This document shows, one piece after another, positions 1 to 5,416 of a stretch of DNA of 6,365 nucleotides. The translations under genes and the position numbers were made by a program. Origin of the DNA: Burkholderiales bacterium (lineage in GTDB: Bacteria > Pseudomonadota > Gammaproteobacteria > Burkholderiales > Burkholderiaceae_C); NCBI GenBank assembly GCA_011390055.1, contig JAABTC010000113.1, positions 1 through 6,365 on the forward strand, written 5' to 3'. Numbering within the stretch: position 1 is the first letter of the stretch; every line of letters starts with the position of its first letter. The notes below the pieces were generated by a model. It ran no database searches and was not told where the DNA came from. It was given only the letters and a program-made list of their open reading frames with translations.

Positions 1-877
1 AGCGCTGCTGCGCGGCTTCATGGACGAAACCGCTCGCGCCGCTCCAGCCGGGCGGCGGCATCGACACGAAGCCTTGGTAGTGCAGGCGCTCGCCCCAGCC
101 GGGCAGCGCACGCAGCAGGTCTTCGCCACACAGATCGGCCGGGGTTCGACCACCATAGACGAAGTGCAGCGCGCGGCCCGCGAGCGCTGGCTCGGCCATG
201 GCGCCGCGTGCAATCGACAGCATCGGCGCGAGGCCCGAGCCACCCGCCAGGCACAGGATGTCGCGCGGTGCATCGCGGCGCAGCCAGGCCATGCCGTAGG
301 GTCCGTCGAGGTCGATCCGCTGACCGATGGGCAGGCCGCCGAAAAGTTGGTTGCTGCCCTGCCCGCCCGGCACGCGACGCACCTGGAACTCCCAGGCCTC
401 GGGCGTGGTGTTGCTCATCGACCAGGCGCGCGGCCCCGCCACGCCCGGCAGCCAGGCGAGTGCGTACTGGCCGGGCTCGAAGGCCTGCGGCCGCTCGAGC
501 ACGAAACGGAATTCGTCGATGTCGTGCGTGATCGCGCGCCGCGCTGCAAGCACCGCGCCACCCCGACGCGGCGCATGCACCGGCGCGTAGCGCGGGTCCA
601 GCCGCAGCTTGATGCGGCAGTCGCCCAGGGGCTGCGACTGGCAGCCGAGATGGCGTTGGCGCGCACGGTCCTTCTCGCTCAGGCCCGGAGCCTCGGGCCA
701 GGCACTGGCGACCTCGCCTTCGACCAGCTCGAAGCGGCAGTTGCCGCACGATCCGACGTTGCACTCGTACGGAAAGCCGAGGCCGGCGCGCTGCGCTGCG
801 CGCAGCAGCGTGTCGCCGCCGTCGCAGTCGAAGCCCACGTCGCTGCCGGACAGGGCAATGCGGTGTCGCGCGCTCAC
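1..877 (-). CDS. Oxygenase-type electron-transfer reductase: [2Fe-2S] ferredoxin domain plus FAD/NAD(P) reductase domain (C-terminus cut by window edge)
   Basis: Translating the minus strand from the GTG at 877-875 gives 292 codons with no stop before the left edge. The product begins VSARHRIALS. A plant-type [2Fe-2S] domain covers about residues 1-95, with cluster cysteines C39, C44, C47 (C-x4-C-x2-C, in ECNVGSCGNC) and C79. An FAD-binding barrel follows at about 105-200, with PGQYAL (135-140), RAWS (150-153) and GPYG (192-195). The NAD(P)-binding fold starts at LAGGSGLAP (210-218). This order matches single-chain reductases of ring-hydroxylating oxygenases, such as the naphthalene dioxygenase reductase, which pass electrons from NAD(P)H through FAD and the cluster to an oxygenase. 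Family proteins are about 330-350 residues, so roughly 40-50, including the usual late CGP motif, lie off the window. The start overlaps the IclR stop as GTGA, implying translational coupling. The partner oxygenase and substrate are unknown. Domain assignment is firm; the oxygenase role is inferred. Confidence 0.93.
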   Translation of the reverse strand, partial: MSARHRIALSGSDVGFDCDGGDTLLRAAQRAGLGFPYECNVGSCGNCRFELVEGEVASAWPEAPGLSEKDRARQRHLGCQSQPLGDCRIKLRLDPRYAPVHAPRRGGAVLAARRAITHDIDEFRFVLERPQAFEPGQYALAWLPGVAGPRAWSMSNTTPEAWEFQVRRVPGGQGSNQLFGGLPIGQRIDLDGPYGMAWLRRDAPRDILCLAGGSGLAPMLSIARGAMAEPALAGRALHFVYGGRTPADLCGEDLLRALPGWGERLHYQGFVSMPPPGWSGASGFVHEAAQQR

Positions 878-1704
878 GGACCGCGGAATCCGAGGCGTAC
901 CGAGACCGCGTCGGCCGTCGCCACGACGTCGGGGGCCAGGGCCCGCAGGTCCTTCTTGTTCAGGCGCTGGATCGGCCCGGCCAGGCCGACGGCCGCGATC
1001 ACCTTGCCCGAGATGTCGCGGATGGGTGCGGCCAGGCCGCGCATGCCGACCTCGCTCTCCTCGTCGTCGAAAGCGCAGCCGGTCTGGCGCACTTCGTCGA
1101 GCGTCGAGCGCAAGGCCGCTGGCGCGGTGACCGTCTTGGGCGTGCGGGCGACCAGGCCCTCTTCGAGCACCGCGGCCAGCAGCGCCGGGGGGCCGAAAGC
1201 CAGCAGCACACGCCCCTCGGCGGTGCAGAACGCCGGCTTGCGCGCGCCGATGTACGAGCGGATGCCGATGGCCTGGGCGCTCTCGAGGTTGTAGAGGTAG
1301 ACGATCGAGGTCTGTGCAAGGATCGCGAGGTGCACCGCCTCCTGCGTCTTGTCGCGCAACTGCCCGAGCAACGGACGCGCTTCGTTGGAGACGTTCATGC
1401 GCCGCCGCACCAGGGCGCCGAGCGAGAACAGCGACAGGCCCAGGCGGTAGCGGCCGTTGTCGGGGTTCTGTTCGAGAAAACCCTCCGCCGCCAGCGTCAC
1501 CGCCAGACGGTGGACCGTGCTCTTGGCCAGCCCCAGGCGCTTGGCGAGGTTGCTGATGCCGATCTCGGCCTCGTCCTCGGAGAACACCTTCAGCACCAGC
1601 AGCGCCGAGGTCACGGACGAGAGGCGCCCGGAGGGCGCACTGCCTTCGGCGGGCTCGACGGCGGCGGGGTTCATCGTGCCGATGCTATCAACTTTTTCCC
1701 TCAT
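874..1704 (-). CDS. IclR-family transcriptional regulator
   Basis: This 276-residue protein has the two-part IclR architecture. An N-terminal winged helix-turn-helix lies at about residues 28-90, with the recognition segment AKSTVHRLAVTLAAEGF near 60-76 and a wing at NGRYRLG. A C-terminal effector-binding domain covers about 100-270 and includes the family-typical ESEVGMRGLAAPIRD (216-230) and a following GKVIAAVGLAGP strand. IclR proteins bind palindromic operators as dimers or tetramers and often control aromatic or organic-acid catabolism, as activators or repressors. The gene follows the EamA transporter by 37 bases, and its TGA overlaps the GTG of the downstream reductase. An 8-bp inverted repeat sits 9 bases upstream of the ATG and could be an autoregulatory operator. 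The start is uncertain: Met1 (1704) and Met11 (1674) are both possible, and neither has a strong Shine-Dalgarno. The HTH begins well after both. The effector is not predictable from sequence. Confidence 0.95.
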   Translation of the reverse strand: MREKVDSIGTMNPAAVEPAEGSAPSGRLSSVTSALLVLKVFSEDEAEIGISNLAKRLGLAKSTVHRLAVTLAAEGFLEQNPDNGRYRLGLSLFSLGALVRRRMNVSNEARPLLGQLRDKTQEAVHLAILAQTSIVYLYNLESAQAIGIRSYIGARKPAFCTAEGRVLLAFGPPALLAAVLEEGLVARTPKTVTAPAALRSTLDEVRQTGCAFDDEESEVGMRGLAAPIRDISGKVIAAVGLAGPIQRLNKKDLRALAPDVVATADAVSVRLGFRGP

Positions 1705-1712
1705 GCGGAACT

Positions 1713-1733
1713 GCGTTCTTCATGAAAGAACGC
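1713..1733. promoter_or_regulatory. Perfect inverted repeat, candidate operator for the IclR-family regulator
   Basis: Two 8-base arms, GCGTTCTT and AAGAACGC, pair perfectly around a 5-base centre (CATGA on the plus strand). The repeat lies in the 37-base gap between the EamA stop and the IclR start, within a patch noticeably richer in A/T than its surroundings (about 1683-1733). IclR-family proteins commonly bind short palindromes next to their own genes, so an operator is the leading reading. A hairpin that attenuates or processes the transcript is the alternative. No T-run follows it on the minus strand, so a canonical intrinsic terminator is unlikely. I could not identify convincing -35/-10 boxes. 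The repeat is seen directly; its role is inferred. Confidence 0.5.
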
Positions 1734-1741
1734 CCGCCGGG

Positions 1742-2635
1742 CTAGACCCGCACCAGCCACCAGGTGCCGGCGAACCCCAGCAGTGCCGCCAGCGCAACGC
1801 GCCAGGACAGCCGCTCGGCCAGGAACAGCAGCGACAGGCCGATCGTGAAGAAGACCTCCATCGACACGACCAGGGCCACGCGCGACATCGGGCTCACGTT
1901 CAGCGCCGCGAAATACAGGATCTGGCCGAAGGAGCCCATCACGCCGGCCGCATAGAGCCACGGGTTGGGCCGGCGCCACGTGGCCTCGATCGCACGCCGG
2001 TACGCCGGGCTCCAGCGGCCTGCGGCGAGGAACATCCCCGCGCCCACGAGGGTGCCCACCATCGCGCCGAAGAACGGATCGGGTGTGTCCTGCAGGCCCG
2101 CCTTGCGCATCAGGTAGCCGAGCGCGTAGCCGAGGGCCGACAGCGGACCGTACAGATAGCCGAGGTTCAGGCGCGGCGCCCGCCCACCGGGCTCGGCCGG
2201 CGTCGCGCCTCGCCACTGCGCCTGCACCAGCAGGGCGAAGCTCGCGACGATCAACAGGGCGCCCCCGACCATGTCGCCCGACAGCCGCTCGTCGAGCACC
2301 GCCACACCGAGCAGCACGGCGAAGAAGGGGTTCAGCCGCTTGACGGCCGAGGCGCGGATCGCGCCCAGGCGCTCGATCGACGCGTACAGGAACACGCGGC
2401 CGATGAAGGCCGAGAACACCCCCGCGGCCGCCAGCCACAGCACGCCGCGCAACGTGACCGGGGCGGTGCCGTTCAGCACACTGGTGGCGAACCACCCGGC
2501 CGCCGAGATCGCGGCCGTGAGCAGCAGCGACAGGAAGGCACCGTTGTCGTCGCTGCCGCGCCGCGCGCCGCGAACGATGGTGACGTTCGAGACCGCAAAG
2601 CACAGCGCCGAAGCCAGCGCAAAGGCGTCACCCAT
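1742..2635 (-). CDS. EamA/DMT-superfamily membrane transporter (ten predicted helices)
   Basis: This 297-residue, very hydrophobic protein shows the internal duplication of EamA (drug/metabolite transporter) permeases. Two five-helix halves cover about residues 3-138 and 159-295. Each ends in the characteristic acidic loop followed by a helix: LDERLSGDMVGGALLIV (114-130) and LAERLSWRVALAALLGFAG (272-290). A more polar linker lies at 140-157. Members act in the inner membrane, mostly exporting amino acids, metabolites or drugs; the substrate here is unknown. The ATG at 2635 is the only reasonable start, because the same frame is closed 9 codons upstream by the methyltransferase stop and offers no ATG, GTG or TTG between. 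No Shine-Dalgarno is visible, so expression may depend on read-through of ribosomes from the gene ahead. Length and topology are typical and I see no damage. Confidence 0.93.
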   Translation of the reverse strand: MGDAFALASALCFAVSNVTIVRGARRGSDDNGAFLSLLLTAAISAAGWFATSVLNGTAPVTLRGVLWLAAAGVFSAFIGRVFLYASIERLGAIRASAVKRLNPFFAVLLGVAVLDERLSGDMVGGALLIVASFALLVQAQWRGATPAEPGGRAPRLNLGYLYGPLSALGYALGYLMRKAGLQDTPDPFFGAMVGTLVGAGMFLAAGRWSPAYRRAIEATWRRPNPWLYAAGVMGSFGQILYFAALNVSPMSRVALVVSMEVFFTIGLSLLFLAERLSWRVALAALLGFAGTWWLVRV

Positions 2636-2662
2636 GCGGACGCCGACGAGCGGGGCGCAGCG

Positions 2663-3148
2663 TCACAACACGCCAGGGATCCAGCGCTTGACGCGGTCGC
2701 AGTAGTCACGGTAGCCGGGGCCGAACAGCGCCAGCAGGCCCGCCTCGTCGGCGCGCACGCGTTGGTCGAACCAGAGTGCATGCGCTGCCAGCACCGCCAG
2801 CGCTGGCCACGAGCGCAGCAACAGTGCCAGCCCGGCGAAGAAGATCAGGTGGCCGAGGTACATCGGGTTGCGCGTCCAGGCATAAGGGCCCTCGGTAACC
2901 AGGCGCTCCGGCGGGTTCGACAAGCCCGGCCCGCCGCCGCCGCGTGCGCTGCGCCAGGCCCCGACCCAGCGGTACTGGCCATAGCCCCAGGCCAGCAGGA
3001 TCGCGCCCCAGGGATTCAGGAGCGGCCAGCCGCCCTCGAGCAGCGCGTGCAGGCCCAGCAGCAGGAGCGGCCAGACCACGAACGTGCGGTTGGATGTGCT
3101 CTTCAACCAACGCTGCAAGGAGCGGCGTGGCCGTGCCGAGCTGCTCAT
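2663..3148 (-). CDS. Small integral-membrane methyltransferase, isoprenylcysteine carboxyl / phospholipid methyltransferase type
   Basis: This 161-residue membrane protein has the C-terminal signature of the ICMT/PEMT-like family: GPYAWTRNPMYLGH at 87-100, then RADEAGLLALFG (132-143), YRDY (146-149) and a terminal VKRWIP (153-158). In this family the RNPMY segment and the later R/E-rich segment form the S-adenosylmethionine pocket at the membrane face. Hydrophobic stretches at about 22-38, 46-56, 98-127 fit three or four membrane segments. Bacterial members are widespread and mostly of unknown substrate, so true prenylcysteine methylation should not be assumed. The frame stays open upstream to 3361, but that extension lies inside the MFS gene and has no membrane or family character. 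I choose the ATG at 3148, which overlaps the MFS stop as ATGA. This start gives the usual family length. The next gene, EamA, begins 27 bases beyond the stop. Confidence 0.9.
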   Translation of the reverse strand: MSSSARPRRSLQRWLKSTSNRTFVVWPLLLLGLHALLEGGWPLLNPWGAILLAWGYGQYRWVGAWRSARGGGGPGLSNPPERLVTEGPYAWTRNPMYLGHLIFFAGLALLLRSWPALAVLAAHALWFDQRVRADEAGLLALFGPGYRDYCDRVKRWIPGVL

Positions 3149-4383
3149 GCCGACGCCGGCTCGGCCCGCGGCATCAGCAGAATGAACAGGTTGGCGCAGA
3201 CGATCGTGCCGGCCAGGAAGTAGAAGGTGGCGCCCAGGCCCCAACGGTCCGCGATCAGGCCACCGAGCAGCGGGGCGATCGACGCGCCGAGCGACTGTGC
3301 ACCAAAGAGGATGCCGATGCTGCTGCCGCCCATGTTCTTCGGCGTGACCTCCATCAGCCACGCCTGGATCACCGGCCGGATCGCGTAGAGGAAGAAGCCG
3401 AGCACGGCGATGAACGCAACGAAAGCCTGCGACTTGCCGGCCACCGCCATGAACAGCAGCACCGCCGCGGTCATCGCCATGCTGACTGTCATCACGCTGC
3501 GCCGACCGAGCTTGTCCGACAGGTGACCGGCCACCGGCGAGGCCACCAGGCCGGCGGCCTGCAGCGCGAACATCGCCGCGCCGATCAGGAACGGCGAATA
3601 GCCCATTTCGCGCGCCAGGAAGAGCGGCAGAAAAGTCAACAGCGCGTTTTGCGTCATCGAACGGAAAGCGCCGCTGGTCGACAGCAGCACCAGGCTGCGG
3701 TTGCGAAAAAGCAGGCGCAGACCGCGCGCGTAGTCGGCCAGGGACTGCGAGGGTTCATCGACCGCGGCGGGCTTGCGCTTGCTGCCCAGTTGCAGTGTGC
3801 CCAGCATCGCCAGCAGCAGCAGCGACACCACCAGACCCGGCATCACATTGAGCACCACCACTTCGCGCCAGGTCAGCACGGCCAGCAGCGCACCGACCAC
3901 CAATGGGGCGATGGCGTCACCCGCATTGCCTCCCATGCCATGCAAGGACAGCACCAACCCCTTGCGCTCCGGATAGCGCCGCGCCAGTGTCGGAATCGCA
4001 GTCGGGTGCCAGAGGCTGTTGCCGACGCCCACCAGCGCCACGCAGCCCAGCAGCATCAGGTAGCTGTGGGTGAAGCTCATCAGCAGGTAGGGAAACCCGA
4101 CCCAGAACAGCGACACCGCCATCAGCAGGCCCTTGCGCCCGACGGTGTCGACCAGCACGCCGCCGGGCACGTTCGCGACCGCGCCGGCGATGTACTGGCA
4201 GGTCATCACCAACCCGATCTGGCTGAACGTCAGACCGAGTTCGTGGCCGATGATCGGCAGCAGCAGGTAGAAGGTGGCCGGGTACCAGTGCGTCAGCGCA
4301 TGGCCGAGCGAGATCAGCCAAGCCTCGCGCAACGAGGTGTTTCGCGGCGCCTCGAGGCCGCTGGGCGCGACAGCGGCGGTCAT
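3145..4383 (-). CDS. MFS transporter, Fsr (fosmidomycin-resistance)-like
   Basis: This 412-residue protein has the twelve-helix pattern of the major facilitator superfamily. The conserved loop motif appears in both halves: GGVLVDTVGRKG (74-85) between helices 2 and 3, and GHLSDKLGRRS (286-296) in the second half. A polar central loop sits at about 200-225. The N-terminal LGHALTHWYPATFYLLLP, LTFSQIGLV (51-59), LWHPTAIPTLARRYPERKG (124-142) and LHGMGGNAGDAIAPL (147-161) resemble the Fsr-like subgroup, where a similar HP segment and a GGNxG stretch are found. The role is proton-coupled transport across the inner membrane; the direction and substrate are unknown, and drug efflux should not be assumed from the family name. 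The start lies 7 bases after the upstream binding-protein stop without a strong ribosome site. The stop overlaps the methyltransferase start as ATGA. Confidence 0.93.
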   Translation of the reverse strand: MTAAVAPSGLEAPRNTSLREAWLISLGHALTHWYPATFYLLLPIIGHELGLTFSQIGLVMTCQYIAGAVANVPGGVLVDTVGRKGLLMAVSLFWVGFPYLLMSFTHSYLMLLGCVALVGVGNSLWHPTAIPTLARRYPERKGLVLSLHGMGGNAGDAIAPLVVGALLAVLTWREVVVLNVMPGLVVSLLLLAMLGTLQLGSKRKPAAVDEPSQSLADYARGLRLLFRNRSLVLLSTSGAFRSMTQNALLTFLPLFLAREMGYSPFLIGAAMFALQAAGLVASPVAGHLSDKLGRRSVMTVSMAMTAAVLLFMAVAGKSQAFVAFIAVLGFFLYAIRPVIQAWLMEVTPKNMGGSSIGILFGAQSLGASIAPLLGGLIADRWGLGATFYFLAGTIVCANLFILLMPRAEPASA

Positions 4384-4390
4384 CGGAGGG

Positions 4391-5416
4391 TCAGCGGCCG
4401 GCCTTCTTCAGCACCGTGTCCTCGTACAGCTTGCTCCACTTCTCGGCCTCATCGATCGACTGGATCGGGTCGGTGATCAGGATCTTCACACCCTTCAGCG
4501 GCGAGGCCACCTTGGTGTTGGTCGGCACGTAGTCGATGCCCACCATCAGCGGCTGCGCGTCGGTCAGCATGTACTCGTGGAACAGCAGCGCCGCGGCCGG
4601 GTGCGGCGCCTTGGCGGCCACGCCGACGGCGTTGGAGCGCGCGATGGCCGGCTCGATCACGAACCAGTCGATCGGTGCACCTTTCTTCTTGGCCTGCTCT
4701 GGCATGTAGTTGTAGACCGTCAGCGCCATCGGCACCTCGCCCGAGACCACCATGTTGGTCAGCAGCGTGTGGCCCGAGCGCGGCGAGATGCCGTTGCGCG
4801 CGACCAGGTCGTTGAAGTACTTCAGGCCCTTGTCGCCGCCGCCGTTGAGTCCGACCACGGTCGCGAACCAGTCCTGGTTCTTCGCCTCGATGCCGAGCTT
4901 GCCCTTCCACTTGGGATCGAGCAGGTCGGCGTAGGTCTTGGGCAGGTCTTCCTTCTTGACGACGTTGGTGTTGTAGGCCTGCACCCAGACCGACAGGATC
5001 GTCGCCGCCCACTGCTTGTGCGGCGGCACCGAGCCGGCCTGGAGATCCTTGTAGGTCGGCGAGGCGACAGCCTGCAGCACCTTCTCGCGCGCGAGGGCCT
5101 CCATCTCGGGCGAGCCGAAGTGGATCGCATCGACCTCGTTGCGGTTGGCCGCGGCTTCTGCCAAGGTGCGCTGCAGAACCTTGTCGGTGCCGGCGCGCCA
5201 GACGTTGACCTTGATGCCGTACTTGGTCTCGAAGGGCTTGACCAGCGCCGGCACGTCTTTTTCGGCGATGGTGGTGTACAGCGTCAGCGTGCCCTCCTTC
5301 TTCGCGGCCGCGACGATGCGCTCCAGGCGGTCGGGGCCCTCGTAGGTGGCCAGCGACGGCTGAGCCTGCGCCGCGCCCGCCGCAGCGAGGACCAGCGCCG
5401 CGACGAGCCACTTCAT
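4391..5416 (-). CDS. Periplasmic extracellular solute-binding protein (FbpA/COG1840-like), second of a tandem pair
   Basis: This 341-residue protein starts with a clear Sec signal peptide: K2, a hydrophobic core at 3-15, and likely cleavage after AQA at residue 18. The mature part follows the COG1840 type-2 periplasmic binding fold: KKEGTLTLYTT (39-49), FETKYGIKVNVWRAG (62-76), VQAYNTN (145-151), DLLDPKWKGKLGIEAKNQDW (164-183), GHTLLTNMVVSGEVPMALTVYN (215-236) and IDYVPTNTKV (294-303). The family includes ferric-iron binders, but here the residue pair aligned by eye with the adjacent iron-ligand tyrosines of FbpA reads Asn-Tyr within YNY (235-237). An organic or other anion ligand is therefore at least as likely as iron. 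The ATG at 5416 overlaps the stop of the upstream paralogue (ATGA) and has a good ribosome site, GAAGGGG, 5 bases ahead. No permease or ATPase gene follows; the next gene is an MFS carrier. Confidence 0.94.
   Translation of the reverse strand: MKWLVAALVLAAAGAAQAQPSLATYEGPDRLERIVAAAKKEGTLTLYTTIAEKDVPALVKPFETKYGIKVNVWRAGTDKVLQRTLAEAAANRNEVDAIHFGSPEMEALAREKVLQAVASPTYKDLQAGSVPPHKQWAATILSVWVQAYNTNVVKKEDLPKTYADLLDPKWKGKLGIEAKNQDWFATVVGLNGGGDKGLKYFNDLVARNGISPRSGHTLLTNMVVSGEVPMALTVYNYMPEQAKKKGAPIDWFVIEPAIARSNAVGVAAKAPHPAAALLFHEYMLTDAQPLMVGIDYVPTNTKVASPLKGVKILITDPIQSIDEAEKWSKLYEDTVLKKAGR

Noticed and set aside
20..1294. A 424-codon plus-strand open frame opposite the reductase and IclR genes
   Set aside because: It is antisense to two clearly recognisable proteins. 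Its translation is rich in Arg, Ala and Gln without domain character, as expected for mirror frames in GC-rich DNA.
1713..1733. The inverted repeat as a canonical intrinsic terminator for the transporter genes
   Set aside because: No T-run follows the hairpin on the minus strand, the arms are only moderately GC-rich, and the next gene starts 9 bases later.
1457..3223. A 588-codon plus-strand open frame
   Set aside because: It runs antisense across the IclR, EamA and methyltransferase genes. Its composition is low-complexity Arg/Ala/Gln/His with no motif, so it is a codon-bias shadow.
2944..4476. A 510-codon plus-strand open frame
   Set aside because: It is antisense to the MFS gene and its neighbours, and its Gln/His/Arg-rich translation looks like no protein family.
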